NCBI GenBank assembly: GCA_965220265.1
Contig: CBDCPM010000004.1
Location: forward strand, 4,402,001 to 4,466,000
DNA: 64,000 nucleotides
Direction: 5' to 3'
Source: Bin87 sp965220265
Lineage (GTDB): Bacteria > Chloroflexota > Dehalococcoidia > Lucifugimonadales > UBA3495
In this document: positions 41,186 to 48,299 of the stretch, piece after piece
How positions within the stretch are numbered: the first letter of the stretch is position 1
Layout: the number at the start of each line of letters is the position of its first letter
Notes under the pieces: generated by a model
Databases searched by the model: none
Told to the model about the DNA's origin: nothing
The model's input: only the letters and a program-made list of their open reading frames with translations
Made by a program: the position numbers and the translations under genes

Positions 41186-42923
41186 ACCCGAATCCACCGA
41201 AGCGATGGGCCGTGGCGTTGCCACCAGGGATGATGGGCAAGGGAAGGCGAACGGGGCAGGCCCGATTCCAATGGATGGGGATGAGGGCGGCGTGAGGTTG
41301 GCACACAGCTACGATGATGGCGGCCCGCGGTGGCGATGCTGGGCGAAATTGTCCGGGTAGCGTGCAGCAAGAGACGCTCGGGGACCAGCCTGGCGCAAGT
41401 CTGCGAGGCGGTCGGGTAGTCGGTGAGTGGGTCAGATCTCCGTCGGCGTTGACACCAGCGGTGCCGTCAGGCTGGGAGTGGAATTGCTCGCAGCCGTGCC
41501 AGGGCGCCACTGAACTGGGTTTCCCAGGGCCAGCGCTGGGGCAGATGCAAAGTGAGTTGGCGCGCCGAGCGGGTGAGCCGTCCGGCGATGGAGAAGAAGC
41601 GCCGTCGCAGGGTCTTGGTGGTCACCACCGGCTGGCCCAGACCGATGCGCGCCGTCCAGCGAGCCAGGTTGTGGGCCATCACCTGGACGGCCGCCAAGCG
41701 GCGTTGGCGGGGAAGCGGCCCGAGGGGAGATGGTTCAGGCCGACGCCGTACTTGAGGTCTCGGATGGCATTCTCGATCTCGGCGTGGCGGCGATGGTCGG
41801 CCTCCAGTTCCAGGGGGTCCCCGTCCCGGTCGGTGATGCAGCCGTGATAGCCGTAGGCGGCGAAGAGGGCCAGCTGTGAACCGGGCGTGGGCTGCACCCT
41901 TCGGACGATGAGCCGTACCGGTGCGGCGTCGGGCTCACTCTGAAAGGGGGTGTAGCTGGTCTCCGCCACGTCGGCGGCGCCGTCCAGCCAGTACGGGATC
42001 AGCGTCCAGTCCGCCTCGGGTATCTCCTCGATGAGATTGCGCAGGCTTTTATGCTGGCGGATGGTGATGGAGAAGCGGACATCCATCTCACGACAGACCG
42101 CGACCAGGGCGTGGGCATAGAAGCCGCTGTCGGCCCGCACCGTGAGTGCTCCCCTGGCCCCGGCGTAGCGCACCCGTCCCACCGTTTCACGCAGGAAGTG
42201 GGCGGCGGCGCGAACGGTGTTGGCGCGGCCCTCGCGCAGCCGAGACATCAGCACGTCGCCGGTTCCGGCCCCAGTAGTCCGGGCCCAGGCCAGCAGCGGG
42301 TGATAGCCTCGCTGGCCGGTGTAGATGTGGCGGCGCGGCCCTCCTTGGCCAGACCGTAGGTTTCGCAGATGGTGGAGTCCAGGTCGATGGTCAACGGCCC
42401 GTCGCCGGGTCCCGCTCCAGCCGACCAGGCCCGGGCCAGCAACTCCCGGCTCACCCGATCCAGCTGGCGAACATGGCCCCACCGGAAGCTGCGCAGAAAG
42501 ATGCCCAGGGTGGAGGGCGCCTTGACCGTGCCGCTCAGAGTGCGGACGGTTCCCCCAGTGCGCAACACATCGGCGTCGTCAATGCAGTCGCCGCCCGCCA
42601 GCGCCGACGCCACCAGCGTCATCATCTTGTCGCCCGTGTTGGCTCGGCCCGGGGCATTGCCCAGGTCGAGGCGCCGGTCAACCAGTTGGGGCAGGCCCAG
42701 GTGGCGGGCCAAGGTGGTGGGAAGGATCAGCCCAGCATTGGCCACCAGACGGTGGTCATCAAAGGTGATTTGGATGCGGTCGGGGTGCTCCAGTGGTAGC
42801 ATCTATTGAGTGCTCCTGGTCTCGGGTCGGTTTTGTGTTTCCAAAACCATTATCCCCGAAGCACAGGAGCACTTTCTTACCCCTTCAGCACGCCGCTACA
42901 CTCATCTTTTCGGTGGATTGAGG
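41186..42923 (-). mobile_element. IS1380-type insertion sequence, copy B (degenerate)
   Basis: 1738 bp, directly adjacent to copy A with only CTAA between. Left end ACCCGAATCCACCGAAG, right end CGGTGGATTGAGG, then CTAA at 42924-42927. Same orientation as copy A. Confidence 0.85.
41467..42802 (-). pseudogene. IS1380-family transposase, inactivated (copy B)
   Basis: Begins MLPLEHPDRIQITFDDHRLVANAG. The frame shifts near 42335 and again near 41695; the parts between are collinear with the intact protein (GQRGYHPLLAWA..., RFPANAAW, TTKTLRRRFFS). Two independent frameshifts make it a pseudogene. Confidence 0.88.
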
Positions 42924-42966
42924 CTAAAGGTCGGCTGTAGCCGTATATGTATTTGGAGCGTGAGAA

Positions 42967-43776
42967 ATGCTTATAAGCGAAATGAAGTACGTCGGCGTGG
43001 ATTGGTGCGTGGGCGGTTGGCTCGGTGTCGGACTCGACAACGGAAGGGGTCACGAAGTGAAAGGGTTTATGGAATTTGCTGACCTCGTGGCGTACTTCTC
43101 TGATGCCTGCCTCATTCTCGTGGACATGCCAATTGGTTTGAACCCTGATGCCCAGCATCCCAAAAGACCTTGCGACACTCAGGCTCGGACCATACTAAAG
43201 TGCTTGGGAGGGGAGACTGGGAGCGTGTTTCCCTCGCCCAACCGCAGGTTGGCTGGGGCAGCAGTGAGGGGGGAAGGGAAGTGGTTGAATGGTCGTGTGG
43301 CGTGGGCTCATACACAGAACCCCGTGGGTTCCGATTGGAGTGCCCGCGTTAACCGTCAGACTTTCTCGATAGCATCAGCTACGGGCGAAGTCGATGATGT
43401 GATCAACAACCCCGGCACTGTAAACTGTCCGACCATAAGGGAAATCCATCCCGAGGTTTGTTTCCGATTGTTGGGTGTCGAGCGCGAAATCCGGCATAAA
43501 AAGACAACACCGGAAGGCATCTGCCAACGCAAAAACGTCTTGCGCCATTACGAACCCCTGACTGATAAAATTTTCGACAAGGCTAGTGCCAAATTCCGGA
43601 ATAGGAGTGCTGTCGGAGATGACGACATCCTTGACGCCCTGGTGGCTGCGGTGACCGCCAAGCTCGGTTGCCAGAACACGGAGTATGAACTGCATAGACT
43701 CCCTGGCCGAGAACCGACAACCTGTGACAACGCGCCGCCAGATGGCATGGAAATGTTGTACGTGGTTAGAAGGTAG
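42967..43776 (+). CDS. DUF429-family protein
   Basis: 269 aa with GGAG eight bases before the ATG; MKYVGVDWC at 42982 could be the true start. Family pattern: VGVDWCVGGWLGV near the N-terminus, LVDMPIGL near 56, CDTQAR..L, SVFPSPNRR, EVD, EIHPEVCFR near 160, and DDDILDALVAA near 220. The Asp/Glu arrangement is RNase H-like and nuclease activity is suspected for this family, unproven. Just right of IS copy B. Confidence 0.8.
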   Translation: MLISEMKYVGVDWCVGGWLGVGLDNGRGHEVKGFMEFADLVAYFSDACLILVDMPIGLNPDAQHPKRPCDTQARTILKCLGGETGSVFPSPNRRLAGAAVRGEGKWLNGRVAWAHTQNPVGSDWSARVNRQTFSIASATGEVDDVINNPGTVNCPTIREIHPEVCFRLLGVEREIRHKKTTPEGICQRKNVLRHYEPLTDKIFDKASAKFRNRSAVGDDDILDALVAAVTAKLGCQNTEYELHRLPGREPTTCDNAPPDGMEMLYVVRR

Positions 43777-43958
43777 TAAACTGCAGCTTTCAATCCTCAA
43801 ACGACCGTCCCATTGCCGACCCTGATGTCAGCACAATGGCCATTAGGGACCATCCCACAAAGCAGATGAACGCGTGGATCGAAGAAGCTAGACCCGGGTT
43901 ACGGTACGGAAGAGCGTCGTGCTCGACGTTGGGAAAGGGCAAACCTTGGGCTGCCATA

Positions 43959-44356
43959 TCAGGAATCCACTGAAGGGGTGGGGCGGGACTGTTCAGACGG
44001 GGTATGAAAGGTGAGGGGAAGATCCGGCTGGTCTTTGATCCCGACGGATTGGGCCGGGTGCTGAGTGTGTCAGCGACGCGCAGGGGATTTTTGACGGGCC
44101 GCCGTGCCGGCGACGGGCGAGATCAGCGGGTAGATGCAGGGTGATGCGGCGGGCCTTGCGGGTGATGCGTCAGGGGAGGCAGTAGTGATCGTCAAAGGCG
44201 ACGTGGATGCCGTCTGGCGGCTCCGGTGGTGGCACCTATTAGGTGCTCTTGGTATCGGGTAGGGTTTGTCGATCCAAAGCCGTTCTCCCCGAAGCTCGGA
44301 AGCACTTCCTTACGTCTTCAGCGCGCTAACACTCTCATTTTATCGGTGGATCGGGG
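43959..44356. mobile_element. Internally deleted IS1380 derivative (MITE-like)
   Basis: About 398 bp. The left part (from GGAATCCACTGAAGG) matches the left end of copy A and the right part matches the right ends (ACTCTCATTTTATCGGTGGA, then CTAA at 44357-44360), with most of the transposase lost around 44170. No coding capacity; could be moved in trans. Confidence 0.8.
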
Positions 44357-44360
44357 CTAA

Positions 44361-44603
44361 CTATCCATCTGACGGTCTGGTTGCCCTTTCCGCCATGACG
44401 CTAGCGACAAATAACACCACCGACAGTCCAACAATCACCAGGCTGGTCAGGACCTCAACTAGAGATTCGTCTAACATCCCAGCCACAATAAGAATGCAGC
44501 CAATGATGGCAGTGGGAACGGCAATCAGTCTATGAACTGGATGGCCGAGACTCTGTACTGACCTGTGCCACCAACTTCTCTGTGTGGAGTGCTTTTTAGT
44601 CAT
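44361..44603 (-). CDS. Small two-helix membrane protein
   Basis: 80 aa from the ATG at 44603 (GGGAG six bases upstream). Basic N-terminus MTKKHSTQRSWWHR, two transmembrane helices (about 27-44 and 50-69). Its last codon abuts the deleted IS derivative, so its C-terminus may have been altered by the insertion. No family recognised. Confidence 0.6.
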   Translation of the reverse strand: MTKKHSTQRSWWHRSVQSLGHPVHRLIAVPTAIIGCILIVAGMLDESLVEVLTSLVIVGLSVVLFVASVMAERATRPSDG

Positions 44604-44700
44604 TGCGTGCTCCCTACGCTTTGCCGCAAAAGGGTGTCGGGAGCATCCTATTCCACGTAACAGACCGTCACAGCATCCTGGATCTCCATTCCAAATCCGA

Positions 44701-44729
44701 GCAGGTAAAAATCCTGCCTCCGGCTCCAC
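44701..44729. repeat. att-like repeat, tRNA 3'-end-like, right copy
   Basis: Exact 29-bp copy of 29720-29748, same orientation; similarity continues weakly beyond (TTxGxTG). Bounds a 15-kb segment with the left copy. Confidence 0.6.
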
Positions 44730-44753
44730 ATTTGATGTCACTCGGCCATCGTG

Positions 44754-45185
44754 CTATTGGACCGGCGTCCAAAACAATTCATCGCGCCGCGTCCGATCTC
44801 CAAACTCCAAGTCTCGGTAGAAGCGAATTCGCTCCCCGTCGCCAGCCAGAACGGCGTGATATGGCTTCGCGCGATGGCGAAAAGCACTGTCTGTGTAGGT
44901 GTCAACGATCCACTCGGCTCCCAAGAAGCCGGTTGTGACGAACATACGGTCTCCCAAGTCCACCTGCACGGTGGCTCCAACTTCTCCCCAACGCCCTCGG
45001 TCATCTATGACTTTTATTACCGCACGCTTTGGGTAGCCGCTATCGCTACCGTCGCGGATAGTCATGGAAAACACTCCGAGGGCAACACCGACGAGTACCA
45101 GTCCAACAGAGAGCAGAACTTTAGGAGTCATGTTTCTCGCGGTGCCGACCCCTGAATACAAGCATAGGCGGCTCAAATAATTCAT
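44754..45185 (-). CDS. Membrane-anchored small beta-domain protein
   Basis: 143 aa from the ATG at 45185, which has a perfect GGAGG. One transmembrane helix (about 21-40, KVLLSVGLVLVGVALGVFS), then an exported domain of about 100 residues with KVIDDRGRWGEVGATVQV and RIRFYRDLEFGDRTRRDELF. An internal ATG (MTPKVLL) lacks a ribosome site. Preceded by the S-site 45207-45233 and P-site 45266-45294. Confidence 0.65.
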   Translation of the reverse strand: MNYLSRLCLYSGVGTARNMTPKVLLSVGLVLVGVALGVFSMTIRDGSDSGYPKRAVIKVIDDRGRWGEVGATVQVDLGDRMFVTTGFLGAEWIVDTYTDSAFRHRAKPYHAVLAGDGERIRFYRDLEFGDRTRRDELFWTPVQ

Positions 45186-45206
45186 GCTCAACCTCCATCC
45201 CCGGAG

Positions 45207-45233
45207 TGTAACAAAAGACCGCATTTTGTTGCA
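45207..45233. repeat. S-site, full 27-bp palindrome
   Basis: TGTAACAAAAG-ACCGC-ATTTTGTTGCA, differing from the 29616 site only in the spacer, 21 bp upstream of the 143-aa gene. The CTCCGGGG leader is also kept. Confidence 0.8.
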
Positions 45234-45265
45234 CGACAACACTCGCCGGCTGGCCCCTTCTGTAA

Positions 45266-45294
45266 ATGGCAGACTTCCGTTCAAAGTCGGACAT
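45266..45294. repeat. P-site
   Basis: ATGGCAGACTT-CCGTTCA-AAGTCGGACAT; 32 bp beyond the S-site, so both families occur in one intergenic region. Confidence 0.75.
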
Positions 45295-45443
45295 TTCCAG
45301 TTCAGCTGAAGGTCATGTTGACTCCTCCCGTGATTTTTTGAGCGAAGGATAGGATGGCCCCCGGAACCGTAAATGGGGTATGTCACCAAAAAGGCCCGCT
45401 GATTAGCGGGCCTCAACCTTGTGTCGGCGATGATGTTGCCTCA

Positions 45444-45680
45444 TTAAGATGGTTTGTCTGCGTTATCTTCATGCGGGACAACGCTAGTGCGCCCTGAGTG
45501 TACCTCGGTGACAAGAGGTTCAAAAAGTTCGGAACGGTCAGGAGGTGCGGGTTCCAACCATTTCTCATTCTCCGGAGAGCCGTAGGTGGAAGTCTTCCAA
45601 GCATCCGGGCCTGTTTTGTTGAAATCGTCGAGGTCGGGATTTACTTCCTTTCCCCTTGGATCTCTCTTTTCTGTACCCAT
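45444..45680 (-). CDS. Small hydrophilic protein coupled to the proteasome-like gene
   Basis: 78 aa; GGAGG six bases before the ATG. Overlaps the end of the upstream Ntn-hydrolase gene by 40 bp in another frame. Hydrophilic, rich in Pro, Asp, Glu and Lys, probably disordered. Could be an adaptor or substrate of the neighbouring enzyme (inference from coupling). Confidence 0.65.
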   Translation of the reverse strand: MGTEKRDPRGKEVNPDLDDFNKTGPDAWKTSTYGSPENEKWLEPAPPDRSELFEPLVTEVHSGRTSVVPHEDNADKPS

Positions 45681-46426
45681 TGTGCGCCTCCGGTTGGTGT
45701 GATGGTAATAACTTCGATGGTGCCGCCTACCCCTCGTTCACCAATGGATAAGCTCTGCGCCACGATGGTAGTTCTGATTAGGAAAATAGCCAGATCCACA
45801 GAATCCTGTAATGGCAATGATGACCAAGGTACCGAGAGTTCATTCTGAAACGAAATGTCTCGCATAAATTGGTCAGGGTCTGCAATGTCCGGTGAAAGGT
45901 TGTCGCGCACCGATGAACGAACGCCCGGTGCCATCCCAAGCATGAGTCTGTTGACAACTTCGGTTTGCCCACCCCACGACATTCCGAAATCATTTGCATG
46001 TTCCAGAATTGGAAAAACATCGGGAGCAGCAGGGACGCGGAATCTGTAAATTTCTCCATATGGATCGCCCCGGTCGACGCCGCCTACAATAAAGTTAACA
46101 GTACCTTGTCCGCCTCCTGATTGATCCCATCGGTTTGTGAAGAAAACGGACATCTCCTGAGCAAGCGTACTGACAGTACGTGCATTGGCAACAATCTGGT
46201 CTTGAAATTCAGGCAACAAACTATGAATTGTTCTGCCGCCAATAGTCGCGCTGCCTTGCGTAACTGCGGCCATACGTCCGCCTTCGCCCTCCGCCAGCAG
46301 CATTTTGCTGGCGTTGTCAAAATTGTAAGTATTCACGCCATTGGGCAATTGGCGAGTGAGCGAAACTCGCGTGTCCGACGCTAGAACCATGCCTTCAGGC
46401 CCTTTGATGACGATTCCCAAGGACAT
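45641..46426 (-). CDS. Proteasome-like Ntn-hydrolase family protein
   Basis: 261 aa; AGGAG before the ATG. N-terminus MSLGIVIKGPEGMVLASDTRVSLT follows the proteasome beta/HslV/Anbu pattern. After Met removal the chain begins with Ser, Asp17 lies in ASDTR, and a Lys in NASKMLL is at about 40 (canonical Thr1/Asp17/Lys33). AAVTQGSATIGGRT also fits the fold. No propeptide. A Ser1-type self-compartmentalised or free peptidase is likely; it could also be an inactive relative. Together with the 78-aa gene it fills the interval between two P-sites. Confidence 0.75.
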   Translation of the reverse strand: MSLGIVIKGPEGMVLASDTRVSLTRQLPNGVNTYNFDNASKMLLAEGEGGRMAAVTQGSATIGGRTIHSLLPEFQDQIVANARTVSTLAQEMSVFFTNRWDQSGGGQGTVNFIVGGVDRGDPYGEIYRFRVPAAPDVFPILEHANDFGMSWGGQTEVVNRLMLGMAPGVRSSVRDNLSPDIADPDQFMRDISFQNELSVPWSSLPLQDSVDLAIFLIRTTIVAQSLSIGERGVGGTIEVITITPTGGAQWVQKREIQGERK

Positions 46427-46546
46427 ATGGTGTCTCCTATGGTCAAACGGCCCGCGCTATCCTTTGCGGGGATGGCTAGGGAGATCCTAGGTTAACCGGA
46501 TGCGCGTACGGCGTCAATTTTCACCGCCGTTGTTGGGTTGGTTGTG

Positions 46547-46575
46547 ACGTCCGACTTCCGGTACAAGTCTGCCAT
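46547..46575. repeat. P-site
   Basis: Minus strand ATGGCAGACTT-GTACCGG-AAGTCGGACGT; 120 bp upstream of the proteasome-like gene and 66 bp from the next P-site. Confidence 0.7.
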
Positions 46576-46641
46576 TTTTCGCGCCATAGGCCGGAGTTGG
46601 ACACCGCCGTAAGCACGGCGCTGGGTCGCATCGCCGTCAAA

Positions 46642-46670
46642 ATGGCAGAGTTGCTAATGAAGTCTGCCAT
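46642..46670. repeat. P-site next to the second minimal recombinase
   Basis: ATGGCAGAGTT-GCTAATG-AAGTCTGCCAT, 16 bp before the recombinase ATG. Arms perfect except one base. Confidence 0.8.
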
Positions 46671-46686
46671 TGTAGAATCGGGTCCC

Positions 46687-47238
46687 ATGCCCGCCCGCGA
46701 CTTGCCCCACTACTGGACGCCGGAACAGGTCCGGCAAATCCTGGCCGCCATGCCCGCCGGCCGGCCCTGGCTGTTCGCCTTGCTGCTCTGGCGCACCGCG
46801 CTGCGCCAGGCCGAGGCCCTCGAACTGGAATGGCGCGACCTGTCCTTTGCAGCCGCGTCACCCACCATCACGGTGCGGGCAGGCAAGGGCGGCCGCTCCC
46901 GCCTGGTGCCGGCGCACCCTGAGCTGGTGGACGCCTTCCGGTCGGTGCCCAGGGGCCGGGCCGACGATAGGGTATTTCAGTTTTCCGCCCGGACCGCGGC
47001 CCGGCGGACCACGCAGGGGATCGCGGCGGCGGGGCGGGCGACGGTGGCCACCGGAACTGGCGTCAAGGGACCGGGCAGCCACAGCCTGCGCCACAGCTGC
47101 GCCCGTCACTGGCTGCAGAGCGGCCTGAACGTCAACGCCGTGTCCGCGTGGCTGGGGCACAGCAACCCCACCGTAACCTTGAACACCTACCTGGTCCTGG
47201 CCCCGGACACGCTGGGAGACATCAGCGAGGTTCCGTGA
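46687..47238 (+). CDS. Minimal tyrosine recombinase (second subfamily)
   Basis: 183 aa from the ATG at 46687. Catalytic domain only: Arg in RTALRQAEALELEW, HSLRHSCARH, LGH and Tyr in TLNTYL. Differs from the S-site-linked recombinases (DLPHYWTPEQVRQIL start), and lies directly behind a P-site instead. Codons of a longer frame from 46597 would read through that P-site and are probably not used. Coupled to the next gene by GTGA. Confidence 0.88.
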   Translation: MPARDLPHYWTPEQVRQILAAMPAGRPWLFALLLWRTALRQAEALELEWRDLSFAAASPTITVRAGKGGRSRLVPAHPELVDAFRSVPRGRADDRVFQFSARTAARRTTQGIAAAGRATVATGTGVKGPGSHSLRHSCARHWLQSGLNVNAVSAWLGHSNPTVTLNTYLVLAPDTLGDISEVP

Positions 47239-47852
47239 CAGCCTTTGTACGGGCCACAGCGGGCATCAGCGGGGATTGGTTGTGCATCCTGGCAGTTGCG
47301 GTCTTCCTCGGCTGGGCGCCGGCCTGTACCGGCGCCCAGGACGATCCTGCCGAGGCATGGAAGACCTATGAGCACAACCGGGACCGGGAACCCTCGGCCG
47401 ATTGTGCCGAAAGGCCGAACTTCACCCTTGACGTTCCATCCAATTGGGAATTGCGGGACACGGACTGCGATTCTGTGGCCTTTGATGCTGGGAACGACCC
47501 CGCCGAATTACAGGTTATTGTGCTGGACCTCCCCCACTATCCCGGGAACGCCGAAGCCGCCCTGGCCCAGATGCAAAGTCAGTGGTCGCGCCAGGTAAAT
47601 ACCGCCGAAGGCGGCGTACAGCAAGTAGAGCATTATGGGTTGCCCGCGGTCTTCCGGGTTCATACCGAGCCCGCATCGCCGTCGGTCTCGTGCGAGAGTT
47701 ACGTTTATGCGCTCGGTGTTCCCGCGCGGTCGTGGGCTTCGCACGGCCAACGCGCGGTAATCGTCGCGGCGGCCGGGTGTACGGACGCCTATGACCAATA
47801 CGCAGTCATTCACGCAATCCTGGACTCGTTCCGGTTAGTCGAACCCCACTAA
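47235..47852 (+). CDS. Secreted lipoprotein-like protein cotranscribed with the recombinase
   Basis: 205 aa; the GTG overlaps the recombinase TGA. N-terminal hydrophobic segment (about 14-33, WLCILAVAVFLGWAPAC) with PACTG as lipobox candidate; the exported domain has PNFTLDVPSNWELRDTDC...EAALAQMQSQW, reminiscent of PsbP/DUF1795-like 'simple' lipoproteins with a 'P.gW' start, and a closing AVIHAILDSFRLV, which strengthens that resemblance. Extracytoplasmic, function unknown. Confidence 0.7.
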   Translation: MTAFVRATAGISGDWLCILAVAVFLGWAPACTGAQDDPAEAWKTYEHNRDREPSADCAERPNFTLDVPSNWELRDTDCDSVAFDAGNDPAELQVIVLDLPHYPGNAEAALAQMQSQWSRQVNTAEGGVQQVEHYGLPAVFRVHTEPASPSVSCESYVYALGVPARSWASHGQRAVIVAAAGCTDAYDQYAVIHAILDSFRLVEPH

Positions 47853-47923
47853 CGGGACTGCGAAGGGGCCGGCTAACCATCACGACCCGGAAGTCTGCCA
47901 CCACGGCAGTGGTTATGCCGGAG

Positions 47924-47950
47924 TGCAACAAAATGCCCAATTTTGTTGCA
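47924..47950. repeat. S-site with perfect arms
   Basis: TGCAACAAAAT-GCCCA-ATTTTGTTGCA. No gene starts directly behind it; the minus strand shows a decayed ACTCCGGCATAACC leader and 12-30 bp further a half P-site (AAGTCTGCCA at 47891-47900). Confidence 0.8.
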
Positions 47951-47978
47951 TATCCGCTACGTCAGTTGGCCGAAGGAG

Positions 47979-48279
47979 TCATTCGGTCCTGCTAATCGGC
48001 CCGCCTTCGCCCATGTCGAGCGCTTTCACGGCGATTTCAATTTTCTCACCCGCATCCTTGCGATCTATCCACCCGCGTGCGTTACGCTGGCAGCCCAATT
48101 TATCGAACAACCCCGATAAACGGCCCCTCGTGATCTCAATTCCGGTGAGTCTTTTAACTTCCATGACTGTGCAGAATGGCGGCCCCGGGTGTATGAAAAG
48201 GTGATGCCTATGGGCATCCCAGAGCTGATCGAGGGCGTCGATTTCGTCGTCAAGTAACGTTTGTCCACGGTATATCTTG
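47979..48279 (-). pseudogene. 5'-damaged small gene, left neighbour of IS copy C
   Basis: About 100 codons: IYRGQTLLDDEIDALDQLW...RLSGLFDKLGCQR..., homologous to the gene at 50013-50289 on the other side of the IS. The codon aligned with its partner's ATG is AAG and no start follows a ribosome site; upstream lies the IS end. Probably lost its start when the IS entered. Family unknown. Confidence 0.6.
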
Positions 48280-48299
48280 ACTCCTCGTGTCGGGGCTAA

